This document shows, piece after piece, positions 7,081-16,147 of a stretch of DNA of 64,000 bases. The position numbers and the translations under genes are program-made. How positions within the stretch are numbered: the stretch's first letter is position 1; each line of letters begins with the position of its first letter. Origin of the DNA: Arenibacter nanhaiticus (GTDB taxonomy: Bacteria; Bacteroidota; Bacteroidia; Flavobacteriales; Flavobacteriaceae). The notes beneath the pieces are model-generated. The model was given only the letters and a program-made list of their open reading frames with translations, made no database searches and had not been told where the DNA came from. Where the stretch lies: NCBI RefSeq assembly GCF_900141935.1, contig NZ_FQYX01000006.1:113542-177541 (forward strand), read 5' to 3'.

Positions 7081-9933
7081 ATGCCCAAAAGAAAAGATTT
7101 AAACTCTATTTTAATTATTGGTTCTGGCCCAATTGTAATTGGTCAGGCTTGTGAATTCGATTATTCAGGTACACAAGCATTGCGTTCTTTACGAGAAGAT
7201 GGGATAGAAACGATACTGATTAACAGTAATCCGGCTACCATCATGACCGACCCGACAATGGCCGATCACGTTTATTTGAAACCGTTGACTACCAAATCGA
7301 TTAGAGAGATTCTGGAAAAGCACCCTAATATTGATGCCGTTCTACCAACAATGGGTGGTCAAACCGCATTGAACCTTTGTATTGAGGCAGATGAAAAGGG
7401 AATTTGGGAAGATCATGGAGTCGAAATTATAGGTGTCGATATCGATGCTATTAATATTACCGAAGATAGGGAGAAGTTCCGCGAACTGATGCTTAAAATA
7501 GGGATCCCTATGGCGCCTCAGGCTACCGCAACTTCATTTTTAAAAGGGAAGGAAATTGCTCAGGAATTCGGTTTCCCATTGGTTATTAGAGCTTCCTATA
7601 CCCTAGGAGGGGCAGGAGCATCTATTGTTTATAAACCAGAAGATTTTGATGAACTTCTTAGTCGTGGTTTGGAGATTTCTCCTATTCACGAGGTGATGAT
7701 AGATAAAGCCTTAATGGGCTGGAAAGAATACGAACTAGAATTGTTGAGGGATAAAAATGATAACGTTGTTATTATTTGTACCATCGAAAATATGGACCCT
7801 ATGGGGATCCATACCGGGGATTCTATTACAGTAGCTCCAGCAATGACCTTGTCTGACCGTACCTTCCAGAGGATGCGTGATATGGCCATCAAAATGATGC
7901 GTAGTATCGGTGATTTCGCAGGAGGATGTAACGTGCAGTTCGCAGTTAGTCCGGATGAAAAAGAAGATATTATCGCCATTGAGATTAACCCAAGGGTTTC
8001 TAGGTCTTCAGCATTGGCTTCTAAAGCAACTGGTTATCCGATTGCTAAAGTAGCCGCTAAATTGGCTATGGGGTACAGCCTGAACGAGTTAAGCAACCAG
8101 ATCACTAAATCTACTTCCGCTTTATTTGAGCCTACCCTAGATTACGTGATCGTAAAAATCCCACGTTGGAACTTTGATAAATTCGAAGGATCGGACAGGA
8201 CTTTAGGTCTTCAGATGAAGTCTGTAGGGGAAGTAATGGGAATCGGTCGTTCTTTCCAAGAAGCTTTGCACAAGGCAACTCAATCTTTGGAGATAAAAAG
8301 AAACGGTTTAGGTGCCGATGGTAAAGGATATACCAATTATGATGAAATCATCAGTAAACTTACCATCCCAAGTTGGGACCGTGTATTTGTGATCTATGAT
8401 GCTATCCAGATTGGAATTCCGCTAAGTAGAATCCACGATATCACTAAAATAGATATGTGGTTCTTAAAGCAATACGAACAACTACACCACCTGGAAAAAG
8501 AGATTTCTAAATATACTGTAGAGACCCTGACCAAAGACTTATTGTTAGAGGCTAAGCAAAAAGGTTTTGCTGATAGGCAAATTGCCCATATGTTAGACTG
8601 TTATGAAAGTGAAGTTTATAAAAAACGCGAATCGCTTAATATTAACAGAGTCTATAAATTGGTAGATACCTGTGCGGCAGAATTTGAAGCAATGACCCCG
8701 TACTACTACTCAACTTTCGAGGCAGAGATAGAAACTCCTCAAGGAGAAAAGTATGTGGCCAATGATAGCGTTGTCAGCGATAAAAAGAAAATCGTAGTAT
8801 TAGGGTCAGGTCCTAACCGTATCGGTCAGGGAATAGAATTCGATTATTGTTGTGTTCACGGGGTACTTGCAGCAGCAGAGTGTGGTTACGAAACCATCAT
8901 GATCAACTGTAACCCCGAAACGGTTTCTACAGATTTCGATACCGCAGATAAGTTGTATTTTGAGCCTGTATTCTGGGAGCATATTTACGACATCATCAGA
9001 CACGAAAAACCAGAAGGGGTAATCGTTCAGTTAGGGGGACAGACCGCACTGAAACTTGCTGAAAAACTAGATAAATACGGTATTAAGATTATTGGGACCA
9101 GCTATAAAGCCCTTGATTTGGCCGAAGATCGTGGTAGTTTCTCGAACCTTTTGTTAGAAAATAATATCCCATTCCCACAATTTGGAGTGGCAGAAACAGC
9201 AGAGGAGGCCTTAGAACTTTCAGATGAGCTAGATTTCCCATTGTTGGTAAGACCTTCCTATGTTTTGGGCGGTCAAGGGATGAAAATTGTGATCAACAAA
9301 GAAGAGTTGGAAGAGCACGTGGTAGACTTATTGCGTAAGATTCCAAATAACAAACTCTTGTTGGATCATTACCTAGATGGTGCCATTGAGGCCGAGGCAG
9401 ATGCAATTTGCGACGGAGAAGATGTGTATATCATCGGAATTATGGAGCATATAGAGCCATGTGGAATTCACTCTGGGGATTCCAATGCTACCTTGCCACC
9501 ATTTAACTTAGGGGAATTTGTGATGCAGCAAATTAAGGACCATACCAAGAAAATTGCACTGGCCTTAAATACAGTTGGACTTATCAATATTCAGTTCGCA
9601 ATTAAAGATGATATGGTATATATCATCGAGGCGAACCCGAGAGCATCACGTACGGTACCATTTATCGCAAAAGCCTATAAAGAGCCATATGTAAACTATG
9701 CTACCAAAGTAATGTTGGGCGATAAAAAGGTGAAAGATTTCAACTTTAATCCTCAATTGGAAGGATTTGCCATCAAGCAGCCAGTATTTTCATTTAACAA
9801 GTTCCCTAATGTAAACAAAAACTTAGGGCCGGAAATGAAGAGTACCGGAGAGAGTATTTTGTTTATCGACAGCCTTAAGGACGATGAGTTCTACAACCTG
9901 TACGCCAGACGTAAAATGTACTTGAGCAAGTAA
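7081..9933 (+). CDS. carB: Carbamoyl-phosphate synthase large subunit, short form without the allosteric domain
   Basis: Makes carbamoyl phosphate from bicarbonate, ATP and the ammonia delivered by CarA, for pyrimidine and arginine synthesis. Two ATP-grasp halves are visible: the first starts KRKDLNSILIIGSGPIVIGQ, the second at about residue 565 (KKIVVLGSGPNRIGQGIEFD). Each carries its ATP-binding loops (SYTLGGAGAS and SYVLGGQGM) and metal-binding motifs (EINPRVSRSSALA and EANPRASRT). The protein is 950 residues; the enterobacterial enzyme is about 1073. It ends about 25 residues after GPEMKSTGES, where the C-terminal MGS-like regulatory domain (UMP/ornithine site) normally begins. No coding remnant of that domain follows. 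carA is not in the window. Confidence 0.95.
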   Translation: MPKRKDLNSILIIGSGPIVIGQACEFDYSGTQALRSLREDGIETILINSNPATIMTDPTMADHVYLKPLTTKSIREILEKHPNIDAVLPTMGGQTALNLCIEADEKGIWEDHGVEIIGVDIDAINITEDREKFRELMLKIGIPMAPQATATSFLKGKEIAQEFGFPLVIRASYTLGGAGASIVYKPEDFDELLSRGLEISPIHEVMIDKALMGWKEYELELLRDKNDNVVIICTIENMDPMGIHTGDSITVAPAMTLSDRTFQRMRDMAIKMMRSIGDFAGGCNVQFAVSPDEKEDIIAIEINPRVSRSSALASKATGYPIAKVAAKLAMGYSLNELSNQITKSTSALFEPTLDYVIVKIPRWNFDKFEGSDRTLGLQMKSVGEVMGIGRSFQEALHKATQSLEIKRNGLGADGKGYTNYDEIISKLTIPSWDRVFVIYDAIQIGIPLSRIHDITKIDMWFLKQYEQLHHLEKEISKYTVETLTKDLLLEAKQKGFADRQIAHMLDCYESEVYKKRESLNINRVYKLVDTCAAEFEAMTPYYYSTFEAEIETPQGEKYVANDSVVSDKKKIVVLGSGPNRIGQGIEFDYCCVHGVLAAAECGYETIMINCNPETVSTDFDTADKLYFEPVFWEHIYDIIRHEKPEGVIVQLGGQTALKLAEKLDKYGIKIIGTSYKALDLAEDRGSFSNLLLENNIPFPQFGVAETAEEALELSDELDFPLLVRPSYVLGGQGMKIVINKEELEEHVVDLLRKIPNNKLLLDHYLDGAIEAEADAICDGEDVYIIGIMEHIEPCGIHSGDSNATLPPFNLGEFVMQQIKDHTKKIALALNTVGLINIQFAIKDDMVYIIEANPRASRTVPFIAKAYKEPYVNYATKVMLGDKKVKDFNFNPQLEGFAIKQPVFSFNKFPNVNKNLGPEMKSTGESILFIDSLKDDEFYNLYARRKMYLSK

Positions 9934-9980
9934 AACAATCCTGCTGGGCGGTTTCTGATAGAAACAGTCCTTAGGTATAT

Positions 9981-10031
9981 AACATCCCTTTTGTTTCCAA
10001 TGTTTTTGGAAATGGAAGGGATGTTTTTTTT
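9981..10031 (+). terminator. Terminator after carB
   Basis: AACATCCCTT pairs with AAGGGATGTT across a 27-base loop that itself contains a small inverted repeat (TTTCCAA/TTGGAAA), followed by eight T. Confidence 0.8.
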
Positions 10032-10190
10032 AAAGGGTTTACAGAGGCGCTGTGGAAGGGTATAGATGTCTATAATTTCATTTTGAGATCTTTATTATGA
10101 TCTCTTATCTTATGAAAATCAGCGCTCTATCTGGTTTGATGTATTGATAAAAGGAGTTTTAAAAGCATCTTCTTTTTAGTGTAATACTTT

Positions 10191-10270
10191 GGGCGTTCCC
10201 TCCTTCGTCGGGCGGGCCCTTGGCTATATCCCTGGCTCCGCTGCGGGGATGCCGCCGCGGTCCCTAACGC
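10191..10270 (+). repeat. Dispersed hairpin repeat, copy A (CCC/GGG-stem subtype)
   Basis: Begins GGGCGTTCCCTCC and ends GGTCCCTAACGC; the outer GCGTT and AACGC pair. An inner stem pairs ATCCC with GGGGAT. Homology with the copy at 62929 continues about 35 bases past the core (ATCAATGAACAATAAGC against ATCAATAAACAATTAGC). It lies downstream of carB. Confidence 0.8.
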
Positions 10271-10548
10271 GCATATCAATGAACAATAAGCAGTAAACAA
10301 TTAGCAATGGGAAAACGGAAAATATTTGAATGTGCCAATGGGTTAATTTGAAAATTGGGTGTTATGGGAACCACTTTAATTTGGACATGAATCAATGTTA
10401 TCTTGAATCGATTAATTTCAAAATTCCAGCAGGGCGGCATATTAATAGGGATTATTTTTATTACCCATCAGCACAGTCCTATGATGGCGACATATTACTG
10501 GAATTATTAGTATTAAAGGACGCCCCAAGGGTACGTTTGTAGAGACGC

Positions 10549-10770
10549 CTAATTTGGGCGACTTTCTTCCACAGAAAGACCGTTGGATTTTTTGGCATTT
10601 CCGCCATCAATTTCATCATAGGTTTTATTAATGATTATAGCATTAAGTAGGTGATTTTGGAATTGCTCTAAAGGCACCAAATTCCACAATTGGAAAATGT
10701 TGTGTGTTTCTAACTAATATTTTTCTGCCAATTTTCCAATTTCAGACAATTGTATTGTTGAAGTGTCCAA
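10549..10770 (-). pseudogene. Probable remnant of an unidentified gene
   Basis: Read on the minus strand from 10770, one frame gives protein-like sequence (STIQLSEIGKLAEKY, then an in-frame TAG, then LETHNIFQLWNLVPLEQF, HLLNAIIINKTYDEI and NGLSVEESRPN) ending in TAG at 10549-10551. The composition after the stop is that of a real protein, and no start codon or upstream domain is intact. I do not recognise the family. It could instead be chance, since only about 70 codons are involved. Confidence 0.35.
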
Positions 10771-10916
10771 ATCGGTTGCGGTCCTATGACTAATTGAATA
10801 TTGAAATTTACCCTTTCTCCCCAGGCACTCCAATTCGTCATTTAACAGTCTTTTTTCTCTTCTCTCTTTTCTTTCATCCAGGTCTCTTGTTTATGGATAA
10901 ATGTTCACTGAATTCA

Positions 10917-11003
10917 GCGTTAGCTATTGCAGCGGTATCCTTTTTTTGCGGAAGGCCGGCTAAAAAAGATTTAGCGGAAAGAGCGACCCGTAGGGGAACG
11001 CCC
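10917..11003 (-). repeat. Dispersed hairpin repeat, copy B (T/A-stem subtype)
   Basis: On the minus strand it begins GGGCGTTCCCCTACGGG and ends CAATAGCTAACGC. It shares most positions with copy E at 62929, including CTTTCCGCT, ATCTTTTTTAG and the partner AAAAAAAGGAT. It lies downstream of gnd. Confidence 0.78.
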
Positions 11004-11145
11004 TAAATAAGATTGGTACCTGAAATAAAAATGAAAGGAGTATTTTGACGAAACTTCTCGGTAAATCAACAAAAACGGGAATATAAAGGAGCCAAATGAG
11101 TCTTTTAATTGCGTTATAATTCAAATTTCCCAGTACCCTACAACA

Positions 11146-11176
11146 AAAAAGACTGCCTTCACAGACAGTCTTTTGT
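11146..11176 (-). terminator. Terminator after gnd
   Basis: On the minus strand AAAAGACTGTCT pairs with AGGCAGTCTTTT around a four-base loop and continues into a T run. It lies about 37 bases after the gnd stop. Confidence 0.8.
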
Positions 11177-11212
11177 ATAATAATCCCAAAAACTTCGGGT
11201 AGGTGATATAAA

Positions 11213-12622
11213 TTAATCTTCCCACTCGGTATGGAAAATACCTTCCATATCGGTACGCTCATAGGTGTGCGATCCAAAATGATCTCTTTGTGCCTGAATA
11301 AGATTCAACGGCAATCTTCCAGAGGTATAGGCATCAAAATAAGTCAATGAGTTAGAGAGTGCAGGTAAAGGAATACCGTTTTTAGCGGCATATGCTACTA
11401 CATCTCTAGTGCCGCCCAAGGTGGCTTTTACTTCAGTGACAAAATTTGGCGCCACCAATAGGTTTACTAAGTCTTTATCCGCAGCATAGGCATTAGAAAT
11501 GTCTTCTAACAATTCGGCACGGATAATACAACCTGCTCTCCATATTTTGGCAATAACGGCTAAATCTAGCTCGTAACCATATTCCTTAGAAGCAAAGGCT
11601 AATTGGTGCAACCCTTGTGCGTAGGTGTTTATAAAAGCAAAATAAAGTGCTTCCTCGGCCATTTTAATCAAGGCTTTCTTGTCAATAGCTTCTGGCGTTG
11701 GACGACCGTAAAGGTCTTCGGCCGCTACGCGCTCTTCTTTTAAAGCAGAGATTTCGCGCATGCTTACCGCAACATCAATACTAGGAACAGGAATGCCTAA
11801 ATCCATAGCGTTTTGTGAAGTCCATTTACCGGTACCTTTTTGCTTGGCCTTATCAAGGATTTGGTCAACCAATCTACCATCGGTCTTGTCGTCTTGTTTT
11901 TGGAATATTTCAGCAGTAATCTCTACCAAGAAAGATTGTAGCCTTCCCTTGTTCCAAGAGGCAAAAGTTTCGTGCAACTCATCGTTGGTAAGCTTGCCTG
12001 CCTTTTTAAGGAGATCATAAATTTCTGACGTTAACTGCATAAGGCCGTACTCTATTCCGTTATGCACCATCTTGACATAGTTTCCGGCAGATTTAGGTCC
12101 TAAATATGCTACACAGGGCTCGCCTTTGAACTTGGCAGCTACTGCTTCAAAAATAGGTTGTACTTCTTTGTAAGCTTCTTTGTTACCTCCTGGCATAATA
12201 CTAGGGCCACGTCTAGCACCTTTGGCGCCTCCAGAAACACCGGATCCAAAAAAGTGGATGCCTTTTTCCTGTAAATAAGCCTCTCGACGATCGGTATCCG
12301 TAAAAAAGGAATTTCCACCATCGATGATAAGATCGTTTTTGTCTAAATGAGGCAATAAACTTTCGATTACCGTATCGACAATTTTACCTGCAGGAACCAA
12401 TAACATGATCTTTCTTGGCTGGGATAAAGAATTTACAAATTCTTTGATATCAGAAGTGGCATTCACTTTATTAGTGTCTTTTCCTTCTTCGATAAGGGCA
12501 TTGACTTTTTCCTGATCAAGGTCATAACCCATGGAAGTGAATTGGTTATCTGCTACGTTTAAAATAAAGTTGCGACCCATCACCCCAAGGCCAATTAATC
12601 CAAAATCGTATGTATTTTCCAT
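11213..12622 (-). CDS. gnd: 6-phosphogluconate dehydrogenase, decarboxylating
   Basis: Oxidises 6-phosphogluconate to ribulose 5-phosphate and CO2 with NADP, the third step of the oxidative pentose phosphate pathway. The protein has 469 residues, the usual length. The N-terminal Rossmann fold shows GLIGLGVMGRNF at residues 8-19, and the substrate region contains GGNSFF, SGVSGGAKGARRGPS and the family signature LDKAKQKGTGKW. The gene is divergent from zwf and pgl, so the whole oxidative branch is encoded in 3.9 kb; the 193-base gap must hold both promoters. Confidence 0.97.
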   Translation of the reverse strand: MENTYDFGLIGLGVMGRNFILNVADNQFTSMGYDLDQEKVNALIEEGKDTNKVNATSDIKEFVNSLSQPRKIMLLVPAGKIVDTVIESLLPHLDKNDLIIDGGNSFFTDTDRREAYLQEKGIHFFGSGVSGGAKGARRGPSIMPGGNKEAYKEVQPIFEAVAAKFKGEPCVAYLGPKSAGNYVKMVHNGIEYGLMQLTSEIYDLLKKAGKLTNDELHETFASWNKGRLQSFLVEITAEIFQKQDDKTDGRLVDQILDKAKQKGTGKWTSQNAMDLGIPVPSIDVAVSMREISALKEERVAAEDLYGRPTPEAIDKKALIKMAEEALYFAFINTYAQGLHQLAFASKEYGYELDLAVIAKIWRAGCIIRAELLEDISNAYAADKDLVNLLVAPNFVTEVKATLGGTRDVVAYAAKNGIPLPALSNSLTYFDAYTSGRLPLNLIQAQRDHFGSHTYERTDMEGIFHTEWED

Positions 12623-12705
12623 GTTTTAGTTTTAAAGAAACCTAACAAAACTTAGTTACTTTTGTTAAGTGTCTCTGTTTATAAATGAATAAGCTAGTTT
12701 TGTTT

Positions 12706-12713
12706 TATCTTTG
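12706..12713 (+). promoter_or_regulatory. Probable -7 promoter element for zwf
   Basis: TATCTTTG matches the Bacteroidota -7 consensus TAnnTTTG. No TTG lies at the ideal 19-base spacing upstream, so the assignment rests on the -7 box and on its place about 100 bases before the zwf start. Confidence 0.45.
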
Positions 12714-12815
12714 CAGCTGAAAAATAAAAAAAACAAAAATAATCAATTAAAAGGTTTTGACGGCAATTGTTACAAAATCCTTGCTAATTGTATAAAATTT
12801 TCAATTACATATTAT

Positions 12816-14348
12816 ATGAACAAAACTACAAATCAAATGCTCGTTATATTTGGGGCATCGGGTGATTTAACAGCAAGAAAATTAGTGCCTGCCTTATATA
12901 ATTTATACAAGGCGAATCAACTTCCTGAGAATTTTGTCGTTTTGGGTGTTAGTAGAAGTAATATGACAGATGGGGAGTTTAGGAGAAAAGTTGTTTTAGA
13001 AAGTAAATTCCTAGAAGAAAAGAAAAAGGGCGAATCCCTGGACTTTATCAACTCCTTGGCAGAAAAATTTTTTTACGAAGATCTAGGGGCCGATTACAAT
13101 CTTGAATACAGTAAATTGGCCACTCGTATTTCTGACCTTAATAATAAATACAGGACAGACCATAACTATATCTTTTATTTGTCAACTCCACCTAGTCTGT
13201 ATGAGGTAATCGCGAAAAACCTTTCAGATCAAGAATTGAACAATGAAGAAAAGGGATGGAAGCGTATCGTTGTCGAAAAACCTTTCGGTTATAGCTTGGG
13301 AACGGCGAAAGAATTAAACCGTGGGCTTCAGAAATATTTTAAGGAATCCCAGATTTATAGAATAGATCATTACTTAGGAAAAGAAACGGTACAGAACTTA
13401 TTGGTGACACGTTTTTCCAATAGTATTTTTGAGCCACTTTGGAACCGAAATTATATCAGCCATATTGAAATTACCAATGCCGAAAGTGGTGGGGTAGAAA
13501 AAAGAGGGGGATATTACGATACTTCTGGTGCTTTAAGGGATATGTTTCAAAACCATTTGATGCAAATAGTTTCCTTAATCGTTATGGAGCCGCCGATAGA
13601 TGCAAGTGCATTAGAGATTAGGAACGAAAAGGTAAAGGCCTTAAAATCGCTGCGTATTATGCGTGATGAGGAAACCCTATTTAAAAACACCATAAGAGCA
13701 CAGTACCTGGCATCGGAAATCGATGGCGAAACAGTAAAAGGTTATAGGGAAGAAGAAGGTGTGAATCCGGAATCTAAAACAGAGACCTATGCCGCTATTA
13801 AGTTCTTTGTAGACAACTGGCGTTGGAAAGACGTACCGTTCTATGTGCGTACGGCAAAAAGAATGCCTACCAAAGTTACCGAAGTTGTGGTACATTTTAA
13901 ATCGCCTCACCACCAAGTGTTTAAGGATTCCGATATGGGGAACAAGGACAATAAACTTATTATCCGTATTCAGCCAGATGAAGGGATTTTATTGAAATTT
14001 GGGGTTAAAGTTCCAGGACAAGGTTTTAAAGTAGAACAAACACATTTAGACTTTTCGTATTCCGATTTAGGAGAAACGGTAGTAATGGAAGCATACGAAC
14101 GTTTGTTGTTAGATGCCATGCAAGGAGATGCTACCCTTTATGCCAGAGCCGATGAAGTGGAGGCAGCTTGGGATTTTGTAGATCCTATCTTGGATTATTG
14201 GGAAAACGGTAAGGATGTAAATATCTACGGGTATTCTGCCGGTGTATGGGGACCATCCAATGCCGATGATTTGTTGGAAGGTGATTTTAAATGGAGAAAT
14301 CCAACGGAAAGTTTAGTAGACAACCCAGGTTTTTGTGTTATTAAGTAA
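12816..14348 (+). CDS. zwf: Glucose-6-phosphate 1-dehydrogenase
   Basis: Oxidises glucose 6-phosphate to 6-phosphogluconolactone, the entry step of the oxidative pentose phosphate pathway. The frame is open from 12711, but the first ~35 codons are lysine/asparagine-rich and overlap a promoter box; the ATG at 12816 gives a normal 510-residue enzyme beginning MNKTTNQMLVIFGASGDL. The dinucleotide fingerprint is GASGDLTARK and the active-site signature is RIDHYLGKE. It is followed after 10 bases by pgl in one transcript. Confidence 0.96.
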   Translation: MNKTTNQMLVIFGASGDLTARKLVPALYNLYKANQLPENFVVLGVSRSNMTDGEFRRKVVLESKFLEEKKKGESLDFINSLAEKFFYEDLGADYNLEYSKLATRISDLNNKYRTDHNYIFYLSTPPSLYEVIAKNLSDQELNNEEKGWKRIVVEKPFGYSLGTAKELNRGLQKYFKESQIYRIDHYLGKETVQNLLVTRFSNSIFEPLWNRNYISHIEITNAESGGVEKRGGYYDTSGALRDMFQNHLMQIVSLIVMEPPIDASALEIRNEKVKALKSLRIMRDEETLFKNTIRAQYLASEIDGETVKGYREEEGVNPESKTETYAAIKFFVDNWRWKDVPFYVRTAKRMPTKVTEVVVHFKSPHHQVFKDSDMGNKDNKLIIRIQPDEGILLKFGVKVPGQGFKVEQTHLDFSYSDLGETVVMEAYERLLLDAMQGDATLYARADEVEAAWDFVDPILDYWENGKDVNIYGYSAGVWGPSNADDLLEGDFKWRNPTESLVDNPGFCVIK

Positions 14349-14358
14349 AAATATATAG

Positions 14359-15069
14359 ATGGAAATTAAAATTTTTGCTTCCAAAAAGGAAGTTGCCAAA
14401 AACTTTTCGGATTTTTTAGAAGAGTTGATCGAGTCAAACGGAAGTGCTCATATTGCCTTGTCTGGCGGTAGTACCCCTAAGGAAGTGTTCGATTTTATGG
14501 CAGCCAATTACAAAGGAGTAAATTGGGCTAATGCACATTTTTATTGGGGCGATGAACGTTGTGTTCCTCCTACCGATGCCGAAAGTAATTATAGGATGAC
14601 CGTAGACCATTTGTTGTCTAAGATCGATATACCTCAGGAAAATATTCACAGAGTATTTGGGGAAGACCAACCTGCGGAGGAAGCCCAACGCTACGCCAAA
14701 TTGTTGGGCGAAAAATTACCGATGGTAAATAATACCCCACAGTTTGACCTTGTGATTCTCGGGATGGGTGATGATGGCCATACAGCCTCTATTTTTCCTC
14801 ATGAAATTGAACTTTGGAATGCAGAAGATTTTTGTGAGGTGGCCGTACATCCAGATTCTGGACAACGCAGAATAACCCTTACAGGTAAGGTTATTAATAA
14901 TGCCAAAACAGTAGCCTTTTTGGTGACCGGAAAAGGGAAAGCCGAAAAGGTGACTAAAATTATAAATGAAGAGCCAGGGTCGCACGTATATCCTGCATCT
15001 CTAGTAGCTCCTGCCACCGATAACCTTATATGGTTCTTGGACGAAGAGGCTGCGGCCGGAATTATATAA
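14359..15069 (+). CDS. pgl: 6-phosphogluconolactonase
   Basis: Hydrolyses 6-phosphogluconolactone to 6-phosphogluconate, between Zwf and Gnd. The protein has 236 residues, typical of the DevB/Pgl type. The motifs ALSGGSTPKEVF, WGDERCVPP and LGMGDDGHTASIFP are all present, the last carrying the catalytic histidine. It begins 10 bases after zwf, and a strong terminator closes the transcript. Confidence 0.95.
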   Translation: MEIKIFASKKEVAKNFSDFLEELIESNGSAHIALSGGSTPKEVFDFMAANYKGVNWANAHFYWGDERCVPPTDAESNYRMTVDHLLSKIDIPQENIHRVFGEDQPAEEAQRYAKLLGEKLPMVNNTPQFDLVILGMGDDGHTASIFPHEIELWNAEDFCEVAVHPDSGQRRITLTGKVINNAKTVAFLVTGKGKAEKVTKIINEEPGSHVYPASLVAPATDNLIWFLDEEAAAGII

Positions 15070-15083
15070 TTCCCATACCTTCT

Positions 15084-15130
15084 AAAACCCCAATTTCCTA
15101 GTAACTACACTAAGGGGATTGGGGTTTTTT
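15084..15130 (+). terminator. Terminator after pgl
   Basis: AAAACCCCAATTTCCT pairs with AGGGGATTGGGGTTTT (with small mismatches) and is followed by T residues. Confidence 0.8.
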
Positions 15131-15172
15131 AATTGAAGATTTCCGAGGAATGCTTCCGTAGCGATAGGAGCC

Positions 15173-15727
15173 TTAATTGTTTTCTATAGCTATTTTTAAA
15201 TTTTCTGCTTCTAAAAAATCCATGTTGTCGGGCATTTTAAATTGTGATTCCGTAAAGAAATTAGTCCTGGTCAAACCCTCGGTTTTTCGCTGTATACTAC
15301 GCGAAAACCTTCGGATACCCTGCTTGTCAGTGACCAATAGGCCAGGGACTTGAATGTTTTTGCCCTCATTGTCCTTAGCTACCATCGTGAAGTAAGAAGA
15401 ATTGCAGTGTTTCTTTTTTCCTGTAGTGATATTCTCCGATTCTACCCGGACCCCCACGACCATAGAAGTTCTTCCTGTGTAGTTAATAGAAGCTTTTAAG
15501 GTAACCAATTCCCCTACCTCTATAGGGTTTATAAAATCTACCTTGTTTACCGATGCTGTTACACAATAACTTTGGGAATGCTTAGAGGCACATGCAAAGG
15601 CAATCTGATCCATTAAATTTAATACGTAGCCTCCGTGAACCTTGCCTCCAAAATTGGAGTGGGAGGGAAGCATTAATTGGGTAATGGAAACACGTGATTC
15701 CTTAGCTGTTTTAAACTTTTTTTCCAT
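15173..15727 (-). CDS. Acyl-CoA thioesterase, hotdog fold
   Basis: A 184-residue single-hotdog thioesterase of the YciA/BACH type, expected to hydrolyse fatty acyl-CoA in the cytoplasm. It shows the family opening RVSITQLMLPSHSNFGGKV, then HGGYVLNLMDQIAFACA with the conserved aspartate of the active-site helix, and the strand block GRTSMVVGVRVESE. The C-terminal ~50 residues extend beyond the fold and are charged. It is convergent with pgl. A small ORF starts just upstream on the same strand. Confidence 0.88.
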   Translation of the reverse strand: MEKKFKTAKESRVSITQLMLPSHSNFGGKVHGGYVLNLMDQIAFACASKHSQSYCVTASVNKVDFINPIEVGELVTLKASINYTGRTSMVVGVRVESENITTGKKKHCNSSYFTMVAKDNEGKNIQVPGLLVTDKQGIRRFSRSIQRKTEGLTRTNFFTESQFKMPDNMDFLEAENLKIAIENN

Positions 15728-15733
15728 ATTATT

Positions 15734-15946
15734 TTATTCTTTATAGTGAGGAGAAGTTTCTTTTTCTATATCGTTAATGAAGTGTTTTGTGCCGCTCAGC
15801 CAGCATATACTGCCAATATATTCGGGATACTTCACCCGAACATAATTCCCTGGATACTCTTGTGTTTTGGCAACATTTTTTTCAACTAAAACCGAAACTG
15901 AAAATATTTGGGCTCCAGAAATCCCTTGACTTATTTCGCTTGCCAT
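15734..15946 (-). CDS. Small hypothetical protein
   Basis: A 70-codon frame six bases before the thioesterase gene on the same strand. It starts with ATG (MASEISQGISGAQIF), has no hydrophobic segment, and reads like soluble protein (SVSVLVEKNVAKTQ, NYVRVKYPEYIGSICWL). I do not recognise a family. The close spacing argues for a real, co-transcribed gene; its short length argues for caution. Confidence 0.4.
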   Translation of the reverse strand: MASEISQGISGAQIFSVSVLVEKNVAKTQEYPGNYVRVKYPEYIGSICWLSGTKHFINDIEKETSPHYKE

Positions 15947-16147
15947 GTTTTTATAAGTAGGCCTTTATGGCTTGTTTTAATGAGTTCTCCTGAAAGGATA
16001 CCGCTGCTGTACGGTATGCTGGATAAATACATAATAAGCTATAAGGTTTAGTGGTAAGGCTAAAATGGTGTAACTAAATATTTTTATCAACTTATAAGGG
16101 TGTAAAAGTTTGTTGAAGGCATATGTTTTCTTTGTACATCACGGGTT

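Larger units (their letters stand above)
10032..11145. other. Gene-poor patch between carB and gnd
   Basis: More than 1.1 kb with no intact gene I can support. It holds two copies of the dispersed hairpin repeat (10191-10270 and, in opposite orientation, 10917-11003) and one probable gene remnant on the minus strand (10549-10770). The 70-codon open frames at 10330 and 10794 have no recognisable protein character, and the second runs into the repeat. Base composition is otherwise AT-rich and unremarkable. Confidence 0.6.

Noticed and set aside
10330..10542. A 70-codon frame after repeat A
   Set aside because: Composition is not protein-like, no family is recognisable, and it lies in a decayed patch.
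10794..11006. A 70-codon frame that ends in repeat B
   Set aside because: Its last third is the hairpin repeat itself, so it is not a gene.
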